Source of the DNA: Ostrinia nubilalis
Taxonomy: Eukaryota > Arthropoda > Insecta > Lepidoptera > Crambidae
Length of the DNA stretch: 64,000 nt
Assembly (NCBI RefSeq): GCF_963855985.1
Contig: NC_087090.1
Location: 14,072,501-14,136,500, forward strand
Direction: 5' to 3'
The notes under the pieces are model-generated. The model made no database searches. It saw nothing but the letters and a program-made list of their open reading frames with translations, and was not told where the DNA came from. The translations under genes were made by a program, and so were the position numbers. Of the stretch, positions 1 to 11,200 are shown piece after piece (the first letter of the stretch is position 1; each line of letters starts with the position of its first letter).

Positions 1-79
1 ATGGTACCCACCCGACACCGTGCATGAAGTTAAGCGAACCTTTTTAGATTTATGGGAAATGTTGGTCAAGTCATAGTAA

Positions 80-254
80 GAGTAGGCGCACACCGTTGAT
101 TTTTAGTTGGCCGATAGTTGTGCCCGATTTTAAATTGTATGAAGAATCGGCCAAATCGAATCGGCGTAGTGTGCGCACTCCCATATATGCCCATGCTGAT
201 CAACTGCCCGACTAAACTATCGGCTGACGAAAAATCAACGGTGTGCGCCTACTC
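80..254. mobile_element. MITE, PIF/Harbinger-like (TAA target duplication)
   Basis: The ends GAGTAGGCGCACACCG and their reverse complement are joined by arms of about 40 bp, and the element is flanked on both sides by TAA (77-79 and 255-257). A 3-bp TWA duplication is the signature of PIF/Harbinger elements. It is 175 bp long and has no coding capacity. Confidence 0.75.
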
Positions 255-350
255 TAAATCTCTATAGTTTTATAATCTGGAAACAAAAGACGATTACTTT
301 TTATCAGCTTCTTTTAACTCAATGTAAAACATACCTGCTTACATTGTTAG

Positions 351-420
351 GCACTAAGCACATACCAGATTCCGGGTGAAGCTGGCTTACACCTTCAGCC
401 TGATCATCACTTTCCATCAG
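351..420 (+). CDS. Candidate internal exon of an unidentified gene
   Basis: A 70-bp stretch is preceded by TTACATTGTTAG and followed by GTGAGA. Only one of its three frames is open, and it would encode about 23 residues (ALSTYQIPGEAG at the start) ending in phase 1. No family is recognised. It could belong with the candidate terminal exon at 1303, but the phases do not join directly, so at least one exon would lie between them, or one of the two calls is wrong. Confidence 0.25.
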
Positions 421-1302
421 GTGAGATGCAGGTTCTTTTATAGAGAAATTATTAGAGAACGAATTTATGAAAAAAAAAAGACGTTTTCAACAGTGTACCT
501 ACGTACTTAGCAGCTGTAAATAATTATCAATATTATGACTTTACCAAACTTTCACTAAAACTTCTTTTCATATTTTTATTAGTTCTTTTCATATAATATT
601 AATATTACGATCCAAACGTTCGGTGCCTACTCATACTTAGGTCGGTATTATAAAATAATACTCAAAATTATTGGTTGAATTAGAACTTCAGTCTTGTAGA
701 TTACCGCCTTTAAGTGATATTTCATAATACGGATCTTAGTATTTTATTAGGTTCCTGTGTATAGGTAAATATACATATTATTATGTTAGTATTTTGTAGT
801 TATAAAACTTTTTATATTCTACTTTACTCCTATCGCGATTCTAATGAAATATTAAATGTTTTCTCATAGACTTAGCTAGCAATTCTTCAATGTTTCTGTT
901 TATTTTTAGATAAGTATCCTCTTTTGTATATTGTAGACATACTAATATAGATTAAATAAAATTATGTATATAAGTGAAAAAGCAGCGTTAAACTTATGAT
1001 GTAAGTAAATTAGTAAAATACTAGTATTTTCTTAATTTCCTTCTTTCCATCTTCGATGTTTGTAGTTATGTCACACTATGTATTATTTTTAAACAATTTT
1101 TAAAATTCCGAAATATTTATATGTAGCGCTTTAAATGTGTATCTTAAATAATATAAATAACTTTTGATATCACTTTTGTCGCATGAAAAATGTGTTCACC
1201 CAAGCATGCTTCCGAAATTACATTTTATAAATACTTTTATGTGGTTATACGTTAAATTGCTTACAATAACATTAAGTTTGAAGTTATATGGAATTATTTC
1301 AG

Positions 1303-1389
1303 AACGAAGTAAGACGCAAGGAGTCGTGGAGCGGAAGTAGAAAGGTTGACTCTAGGAAAAATAGTACGTCAGCTGAAACTTCGGTCTAA
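1303..1389 (+). CDS. Candidate terminal exon, serine/basic-rich tail ending ETSV
   Basis: After the acceptor GGAATTATTTCAG comes an open stretch of 28 codons and a TAA. The peptide is rich in Ser, Arg and Lys and ends SAETSV, which fits a class I PDZ ligand (S/T-X-V-COOH). This composition is typical of the cytoplasmic tail of a receptor, channel or scaffold-bound protein, but no family is recognised. It would be the end of a plus-strand gene that starts to the left of the window. Supported only by a good acceptor, an open frame and composition. Confidence 0.3.
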   Translation, partial: NEVRRKESWSGSRKVDSRKNSTSAETSV

Positions 1390-1934
1390 AGCATTTGTAT
1401 TTAAATGTGCCTTCATGATATAACCTCCGGCATGGTAAGGCTTGAACTGTATGAAAAATACACAAATCTAAAAGATGAACCTTGATCATGATTCTACATT
1501 AACTTTGGTTATATTTCTACCGAACTTGTAGAGGGAAAATTTAATAATTAAAAGAAAAAAAATACTTTGGTATGATTACCCATTTTATTGGCTTGATGAA
1601 GCCTTGATGACACATTGAAAAACACTTAAGATGTAGGTGTCCATAAATGATCAAATATAATGTACAATCACGAACAAAATATCTGCAATGTATAAACTTA
1701 CTAATATTACTTTAGGCGTTGATTTTCCACCATGGAGTGTATGGTGTAGATTTGACCACGATTGATTGACAAAATTTAAAATACAATTCATTTTAAAAAG
1801 TATGCCAGAGTTTTTATCATGAAGGTACTATAGTATTTTATTATTGCCTTGTAAGACATAATACACGCTTATTCATATTATATTTTTTTACATAAACATT
1901 TCAATCTGCATAGTTTTATAGTTAGTATTATACA

Positions 1935-2448
1935 CTCGACATCAAATAAATCGCACCTCCCGCGACAAGCATTTTCAAACGTATGCTTCCCCACTTCCCA
2001 CCAATATTGGCACCATTTGAAAGCCTAGTTCTAACCTTCATTTCATTAAAGGAAAGGTTTTTACTCCAAAAATGTGTCTTTAGAAGGATCCAGAGTCACT
2101 TCTTCAAAAAATAGGTAGTTACGCTAGAGCCAACTTTTATGGCTATAAAACTGTTAAGTTGGGATTAATCGCTATCCATCTGTTAAAGAGGACACGTGAG
2201 ATCATTATTTGGTTTTATAACCATAAAAATTGGTCTAATTGATCCCATAGGTGGGCCCAAAGTGAGGTATTTTTTCAAGTCACATTTATGGTATATGTTA
2301 ATCATTTATTAAGAAATTAAATGTGTTTTTCTTTAAGGATATTTATTGGGCTTTCAAATGACACCAATATTGTTGGGGCACCATGATTGTGTCAGAAGAA
2401 AATCGTTAAAGTTCGCGTCGCGGAAGGTGCGGTTTATTTGATGTTGAG
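1935..2448. mobile_element. Inverted-repeat element, about 0.5 kb
   Basis: The left arm (CATCAAATAAATCGCACCT) and the right arm (AGGTGCGGTTTATTTGATG read on the top strand) are inverted copies. A second matching inner block surrounds the CAATATTGG sequence at about 2010 and 2365. No open frame is present, so it is probably a non-autonomous DNA transposon. Confidence 0.6.
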
Positions 2449-2584
2449 TATATTATCTGTGGTTATAGGTACATTTTGTAAGACAACCTTTTGAGTAGGT
2501 ATTTTACTGGTAATTTGTAACTGTTTTAACCTTGGAATACATGTTTGTTGTATGTATTAATAAAAATAAATAACCACCATTGAA

Positions 2585-3000
2585 GCTGCGTTTCCACCGA
2601 AGATGTGCGCGATTTAGGAATAATCAGTACATTTCTTTTATGCAAGACAAGGCAGGTTATTGACCGCAATCGCACCTGGTGTTAAGTGAGATGTAGTCTA
2701 AGATGGTACATATCTTCATTTTCTATGACTTGGTTAGAGCAGCTGTAATGAAAAATACTAGCAACTTGAGATGTTTATGTCATCGTAAAATTATGAACTC
2801 CGTCAGATTATAATATGACGTAGTTAAATTATAATGTAACCTAACCTACGCACGCGTATAAGGCGATGTAGTTAGTGTAGTTAGCAAGAGCACACAGCTG
2901 AACAACAGTCAGTATACCAACTAGCTTCGATGGAAAAGGTCCATAAAAGTTTGAATGGTACCACTAAGTATTTTCCTCGCATCTTTAGTGGAAACGCAGC
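2585..3000. mobile_element. MITE with GCTGCGTTTCCAC ends
   Basis: The left end GCTGCGTTTCCACCGAAGATG is matched, inverted, by CATCTTTAGTGGAAACGCAGC at the right end. There is no coding sequence inside. I could not define a clear target duplication. Confidence 0.65.
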
Positions 3001-3249
3001 CCTAATCAATTATTTTTATATAGGAAACTTGAAATTTTAGCACAAACTATTTAAATAATTATTGTAATCGTGTACATATAATTTAAGGGTGTTATTTGAA
3101 TTAGAAACAGTACTTAACGTAGTTACCAAAATTAGGTGGTTTAAATTCGTTAGAGACTTGAACATGCAATTTCATAAGAAATCCTACTTCAATTAAAATA
3201 CTCGAAACGAGCACAGATAGTCATAATAAACATAACGTACTTATTAATA

Positions 3250-3438
3250 GATCGTTTCATCCACGAAGACCTGCTCTACCAATTTTTGGTCGAAGGAAGC
3301 GCGGGGTGCGGGGAGTTTGATCCGAGCAATACGAGCGTCATTATTGTAGTGAACACTCATAGATGATTTAGCGTGTACCGATAACACTCAAACATTAGCG
3401 GAAGAATGGTGGGGCGCGTCTTCGTGGATGAAACGATC
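3250..3438. mobile_element. MITE with TA target duplication
   Basis: GATCGTTTCATCCACGAAGA at the left is repeated inverted at the right, with TA on both sides (3248-3249, 3439-3440). This suggests a Tc1/mariner-type non-autonomous element. The interior is GC-richer than its surroundings. Confidence 0.6.
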
Positions 3439-3440
3439 TA

Positions 3441-4739
3441 TACCTACTTTTTAGATAATATCGAGTGAAAGTAATTGAAACCAGCAGTATTTTCGTTTCC
3501 CTTGAGAAGCTAAGAAGATAATAAAATTTAATTTATTTAAATTAATATAAATTAGATATAGAAACCTATCACGCGCAGATTTAACGAAGTGCCAATACCA
3601 AAACACCATTAGACGTTAGATTTTTACAGATTGTTATATCATAATAACGTAAATAGATTAGTATCATAGCCGTAAATAGATAATACTATTTAAACACATC
3701 TTTCTATCTCTCAGTAATCATACTCGCACTATATCATATACCATACTTATTGTATCTTGCCCCAATTACACATACATCTTCAATTATTTACTAATACTGT
3801 AAAACTCAAACACAATTATTCAAAGTTCTTGGTAAGAAATTAAATAATGTTTGGAAATTAGTCAGCAGCGTATAATTAGGTACTTAAATAGGTAAAATAT
3901 CAAAAATTCGGTAAAGACACTCCGCCTATTTTAATTCCAATTTATAGTTACATATTGAATGAAAGTAAAAATGACAAGTTAATTTTGCCGACGAGTGTAC
4001 TGATACTGCCAAAATTATCAACCCTTTAACAAAAAATGTTATTATAATATTTGAACCCTATTTCGGGTGGACAAGGTTTGAAATGTAACAAGAAAGGTGA
4101 TTGTGTGAAAATTACAGATTTTCATAAAATAAAGGTCTAAAAACTCTGTTCAGGAAGGTAGAATCTACGAAGTTTTTAAGACAAGTCACTATAGAGTGGA
4201 ATTTGTTTGATTTCTTTTGTTTAAAACAATACATTACGTAATGAGAGAAATTTTAGGTATTTTTTATGTACCGTCGAGCAATTTCCAGTAAAAAGTCAAT
4301 AAAGTATCCCTAAAAATGCTGTATTTATAGTTCTTAGAACATTATTGCTATAAAATGTGTTTAAATATTTAATTCAGTCCCCAATCCCTTGGAATTTTAG
4401 ACTTTAGACCTTAGTGGCAAAGGACGTAGGTGTATATTCACCAAATAGCTACTAAGATATTTACATTATAAGTACCCAATTATTATTAATGTACCTGGAG
4501 CGTTTGTTACGAGGATTTGTATTGTTTTGGACATATTTGTGGAGTGTTATGAATAAATGGATTTTTATAAACGTGCATTATAATATGTGCAATATGTGTG
4601 TTTATTTTATTTATCCCATAATCCACTGCATATAGGCCCATTGCAGGTATTGAAGTTTGTTGAGCCCGATCATTGGCTTAAAACATATTATTAAAGAAGT
4701 TCCGTCGTAATGAAAAGTACCCTCACACAAATATGCGTC
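3441..4739. other. AT-rich intergenic sequence, no gene seen
   Basis: No open frame, splice pattern or clear repeat end is supported here. The piece around 4615-4660 (AATCCACTGC...CAGGTATTGAAG) resembles old LINE-derived sequence common in moths and butterflies, but this is only an impression. Confidence 0.4.
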
Positions 4740-4849
4740 ATAAATAAACAACTTAAAAAAATCGAGCTGCCTAAGGCGGGAATCCCACGACTCGATTTAT
4801 GTTCGATTTCCGCCTTAGGCAGCTCGATTTTTTCAAGATGTTTATTTAT
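4740..4849. repeat. Hairpin inverted repeat
   Basis: Arms of about 40 bp sharing ATCGAGCTGCCTAAGGCGG are arranged head to head around a short loop that contains ACTCGATTTATGTTCGATT. The arms differ at only a few positions. The element lies about 375 bp beyond the mEFG1 stop codon and is probably a small MITE. Confidence 0.65.
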
Positions 4850-5223
4850 AATTTAGTTTGAGAAGCGACTTTAATCGCTTCGCTCAGAAATTTTAATAAT
4901 TACATGCGTTCACTCATAGGTGGATGATCTCAAACACTTTTAGCGGTCTTCACTAAACAGAAGACTGTTAATAATATAGTATAATTATGTGAATATTTAT
5001 AGATTTTACTATAAATATTATTACTGTTATTACTCAGTAACAATGGATTCTTTAAGCCATAGTCATTTTAGCCAAAAACAACCCATACCACAAAGAAGAA
5101 AATAATCAGCAATAAAACAATTGATAAATTGGAAATTCGCATATAATTTTACGAGTTAAAATTACCCTTAAAATAAAATTAAATAACAATACCTATTACA
5201 TATTAAGCTAGAGAGTACTAACG

Positions 5224-8200
5224 TTAGTTTTTCTTCTTCTTCTGGTCTGGGAGGAAGCCCATCTCCTCTTGGTGTTTTCTGATGAGTTGTTCTTGGACAT
5301 CGGGGAGGCAGGGGGAGTATCTGCTGTATTCCATGCTGAATTCGCCTTTACCTTGGGTTACAGACCTGGAAAGATGAAATTATCTAACTTAAAACACAGA
5401 AATTAAGAGCGATGATCTGTGAAAAGATTAAGGGTGATTGAGTAGAGATGTTCTGAAATCATTATCACGTTTAGAAACATTGATAAACAAAAATAATATA
5501 CAGGGTGTTTGGTAAATGGGTATATGAGCCGACACTAGCCCATGTTAACATGGGCATATAAATGGTATGGTGAAGTCAGAAATTTGATATCATCATTTTG
5601 CAATGCGCAATGCGTTCCAAACCCGCTATTTTAAACCTAATGAAAATTTTGTATGAAAATTTAAAAAAATAAAAATAAAATGATGATATCAAATTTCTGA
5701 CTTCACCATACCATTTATATGCCCATGTTAACATGGGCTAGTGTCGGCTCATATACCCATTTACCTAACATCCTGTATAAAGTTATATATCAGCATAAAT
5801 AACATCTCTAGCATAGCTTAGGACCACCCCCACTCTTGAGGATGTTGGAAAAGCCGAATAAGAGATAAATATGCGAAATAAGAGGTCCTTGTCTTATTGA
5901 GCTAGCGATGGAAAACGGTCACCCATCCACATTCATACCGCGCACAAGGTTCCTTAACTTTAAAAAGTTATTCTCACTTGCAATGGGTAACAGTGGTAGT
6001 AAACAAACCAATGGGCTACCTACTCAGCGTGCTTACCATGAGTTTATGTTAGGTGCGCTCGCTACTGCGTAAAAAAAATTCATTAAATGTATGACATATT
6101 GTACAGCGCCCCTAGCGGCTACTCTCAAGAACTAAAATCTTAATAGATTTTTAGACGCACTCGCTAGCGAGCACACCTAACGTAAACTCATGGTAAGCAC
6201 ACAGTAGCCTTATTCACGTAACAAAACTTCAACAACAAAACACTGAGTTGCGATCCTATCGAGTAATCGTTCTATCCAAAATGACCCTTGTGAATACGGA
6301 TTTAGAACTGTTTTTCAATGGGACGACGTAACAAAACTTCAATGACAACAAATCGCTGAACTACGATTCTATAGAGCAGGGATGGCCAACTTAATTAGAC
6401 ATAAAATCTACTGTTTACTAACGAAACCCTGGGCGATCTACCACTTACACCTACTACCACCACTTTCTTGAAATCTTAAATGAAACAGCATAGTTTAGTA
6501 CACAATCATGTAGTATATTTTGCCTTGCCACGATCGACTGGACTAATATTCGCGATCGACCGGTTGGTCACCCCTGCTATAGAGCAATCGTTCTATCGAA
6601 AATGACCCTTGATCTTGAAATCCGTATTGGATTTAGAACTGTTTTACAATGGGACGATTTCTGAACGTCAGCTCTGTCAGATCTTGACTGTCAAAATACG
6701 TGAATTAGGCCACTGGTCTCTTTAATGTAACCATAAAAACTGCAAATTAAGAACTCACCTGAGTTCTCCAGCGTATCCAAACATGTTATTCAAAGGCACT
6801 TCAGCGTACAAAGTGGTCCAGCCTTCAGCTCCTTCGGTACCGGTAATGATGCCGCCTCTCTTGTTGAGTTGGCCGATGACGACGCCGTGGAATTCGTCAG
6901 GCAACGTCACTTCCACAAACATGATCGGCTCGAGGACTTGCCAGGCGCCTTCGTCGAATACTGGGAAAAGATGGGTAGATTGTTAATATTTGATGATAGC
7001 CTTCAGATGGGCTTAATTATTTTTACAAGGAAAATATATCAAATGTTTGCAATAGTATCAGTATGCTATTACAGAAATGAAAAAAAAAACACTTTTTATG
7101 TTCGGGTTCGATTCCTGGCAGAAAGATTATTAAAACAAGTTTTATGTACAGAAAATTTCACTTTGAGTGCCGATATCTTTCTGATAGGAAACACGTAAAA
7201 GGTTTGCTCATTCGTATTAATATCTGCAAAATTATTTCTTTACCACTTTATATGACCTATCTTATCTCATATAGGGCCGCGCATGAGCGCAGTGCACGTT
7301 AACCCGTCGGAATTTTTTGTGCTTAGGATTTTTGCGGATGATAGATAAAGGTAAGGGAAACCTTTATCTATCATCCGCAAAAATCCTATCCATAAAGTGG
7401 TCAAGTGCTTGGATTCGAGGGACCTATATCCTTGGTGCCGAATAAGCCGACCCCAGGAGACCCTTAATGACCTAAATAGGACTTAAGTCTGACCTATCCA
7501 TCCTATCTATGTAAGTGATTACCGTCGCCCATAGATACCCGTAGTCCCAGGGGCGTTACAGGTGCGTTGCCGGCCTTTAACCCTTAATTTGACGACGTGC
7601 GATATACTTCCCATTGAACGAAATAAAATCTATATAAAAAAATTGACCGTATATCTTGAACTCAAGGTGTTCATTGGCTCCCTAAACTATCTAACTATGC
7701 TGTCAAAAATCAGCAAGGCACCAATATCGATGGGACGCGAGCAATCCCCAATTGTATGACGGGGGGGGGATGGACCCGCTGTGCGGGCTCTTGGTAAATT
7801 GCATTTTATTCATTATTTTATAGCTTATATTCTTGTAATATTATTGAAAACTATAGATAGCATACCTGCGAAGCTACTTACAATGTATTTATTGTCATAC
7901 AGAGTTTTGTTTTCTTTTTACGACACCCATAACTTGCATGTCCAGTATACTTCCCGTCGTCGAATTACTAGTAAAGTAACTGCTAAATACTATGTCCAGT
8001 ATTCTTCCCGTTGCCAAATTACTAAAGAATTAAGTTTTGTGGTTTTTCCTAATATTATTTTAGGGATCCATACATAAAATGTTTTCTGCCTCACTATGTA
8101 TCGTTTTTCAGAGTTTCAAGTCTTAAAAACAAGCCTTAGTAGCATTGGTGCCGCCTAAAACTACTCTTTTTCATATAGATACTGGTTCTGAGGAGAAAAT

Positions 8201-11200
8201 TGTCCTTCTCACTCTGCTCTTCCATCAGTTCATGCAAAGAACGCATGGATGTAGACAGCTAAATCTTTAAATCTGTCTTACTCGAGGAAATAACCCCAGA
8301 GGCATGAAAAAGAAGCGTGGTGGTACCCTTCTTCAAGAAAGGGGATAGCACTTTACTGAAGAATTACAGTCCCATGTCGCTTCTGAGCCATATCTACAAG
8401 CTTTTTTGCGAGGGTTATTACATGCCGGTGTCCAAGAAGTCTTTGTAACCATAAACCGCATCCATACGCTGCGGCAGGGTTATACAGAAGACCAAGGAGT
8501 GTAACTTGCCATTAACTTTGGCGTACGTGGACTATGAGAGGGCTTTCGATTTGATTGAAGCTTGAGCAGTGCTTCAGTCTTTTCAGAGAAGTACCGTATT
8601 GACCCTTGGTGCTGAAGTACTTGCACAAACGCCACCTTGATGGCGGTCCAAGTACAGGAAAAGAAATCAGCAACAGGTCCAAATGTGTTACCAGTAATCA
8701 CATAATGGTACCTATTGAAACGTCGCCTCTCAACATAAGCCCTCTCTATATCACGCTGGGATATGGAGATGGATGTGCTTGGTGTTTCTTTACGACATCT
8801 AATGAGGAAATCCGTAAAAGAACTAAAATTGCTGATATAGCCTTATGGATTAGCATGCTAAAGTGGCAATGGGCAGGGCACACATCACGCAGAACTGATG
8901 GATGATGGCCACAGCAAGGTTCAAGTATGGAAGCAACGTGCCCATAAGCGCAGCGTGGGAGGTCCACCCACGAGGTGGACAGATGACCCCATAAAGGTAG
9001 CAGGAAGGCGCAGGATACAGTATGACTATCAGATTGGCCGGTTGTTCGCCCTCTTGCCAACCTGATAATCATTGGGGGAGGACAATGTTAATTATTGGAT
9101 GTCATAAGGCTGAAATTATGATGATAATAATTAATATTTTATTACGGAACCACTTGTTTCTTTTTTCTGTCTCTTCGACAACGGGAAGTATACTGGACAT
9201 GGTTGGAGAGAGTCACTTTCTTAAGAACTTGGCAACGTCCAGTATAATGGACATAGGTTTTTCAGGAAACTGAAATAGGTAAATTTTTTTGGTTATTTTT
9301 TCTAGGGTCCTATACAAGCTAAGAAACGAAATCAGTAACTGTTTTATAAATTTGACTAAAAAAAAATTCCGTCGAATGAAGGGTTAAGGTGAAGATACGC
9401 TCTCCTTTTGAAAGCTTGCAGGTCGTATCGTTCCGGAAACACCGCAGACGACAGTCCATTCCACAGTTTGGTTGTACGGGGAGTTGAACATAGGATCCCC
9501 ATGTCATCCTCTAAACTCTAAACAACAAACAAAGATTATCAAATCTCTTACCATCTTTAACAGCTCCTTTAGCCGCCAAGAAGAAAGCCAATTCACTGGA
9601 GTCCACAATGTGGTGAGCACCGTCTTGCAACCTGAACTTCACTCCGGAGATCTTGTGTCCAGTTAGGTAGCCTTTCTGACAGGTGTCCAGGAAGCCACGC
9701 TCGACACCAGGTATGAAAGGTTTAGGGATATTCGTGCCCACTGTTTCGTCGGAGAATTCTAGCACTGGAAAGTAGAGTAGGCATATTATTATAATAGCCA
9801 TAATATTATTTAACCCTTAATAAAGCTGTGGCAATATAGTTGTCACCTTAAATTCAACCTTACACCCTTGTTTAAGGTCTAAAAACAATGAAAATTTTCG
9901 ACTGGCCTTGCCTTATTAAGGGTTAAATGTGAATAATACATTTTTAACCATATTAAAATACCACAGTTTTAACCTGAATGTAGCGCCATCGATGTAACAT
10001 GCTTTATACTTTGCGCTAGAATATTTTTTATTGTGGTGATTTCGCATTACAATGTCAATGGGAGAGTAGAATAGGGGGGAAAATCCCCATTTTCCCCGTG
10101 GATTTTTTCGACGTAATAGGCGACTAAGAGGAGAGTAAAGCTCAACCACACCAACGCATGCAGATCGCCATCGCAGGCGCGATGAAAGGCCAATGACAGG
10201 TCGCGTGAACTGTCATCAGGTCGCGTGAACTGTCATCAGGTCGCGTGAACTGTCACAGGTCGCGCATTCACCTTTTCACTTTTCACGTCATTGGCCTTTG
10301 ATCGCGCCGGCGATGGCGATCTGCACGCGTTGGTGTGTTTGAAGCTTAAGCAATATGTGAAATGTTCCATTTGATTTGCCTCTGGTAATAAATTAGAGAA
10401 GGTCGTGTACCTGCATTGGAAACTGATGATGATGACAATGAACTTACCAGTATTTTGCTGTGGCGGCAACGGCTCCATGATGCCAATGACTCTGGCGTAC
10501 TGACCCGCGCCTCCGGACTGTTTCTTGTGAAGGTAGTCGAATGAGCAAGGCGACATCATGGTTTCTCTAAAAGAATATTAGAAAATAAGTGATTATAATG
10601 TTTCGATGCTGAAGATATTTGAAATATCAATTTTAATAACAGGTTTCAAAATTAAACAGATTAAAATTTTTGAAGCGCAGGACCGGTCGTTATGGAAATC
10701 CTTGGGGGAGGCCTTTGTCCAGCAGTGGACGTCAATGGCTGAAATGAACGAACGACCTAACTTGCTTCGGAAATAATCTATATATATAAAAGAAAGTCGT
10801 GTTAGTTACTCCACTTATAACTCAAGAACGGCTGAACCGATTTAGCTGAAAATTGTCAGGGAGGTAGTTTAGAGCCAGGAGAAGGACATAGGATACTTTT
10901 TATCCCGTTTGAAATTAAAAAAAAGTCTGCTTATTTATTGCCATTAAGGCGGAACAAAGTTCGCCGGGTCAGCTAGTTTAGAATAGAATGGAAAAAGATT
11001 TATTTAGTATCATCTATCCTACTAATATTATAAATGCGAAAGTTTGTGTGGATGTCAGGATGTGTGGATGTCAGGATGTTTGTTACTCTTTCACGCAAAA
11101 ACTACTGAACGGATTTTGTTTAAACTTTACAGTATTATTGTTTATAACCCAGATTAACATACAGGCTACAATTTATGACGATCTGTGACAAACTAAATTT

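Noticed and set aside
7100..7125. GGTTCGATTCC, resembling a tRNA B box
   Set aside because: No A box at the right distance and no cloverleaf can be drawn; probably chance or a SINE scrap.
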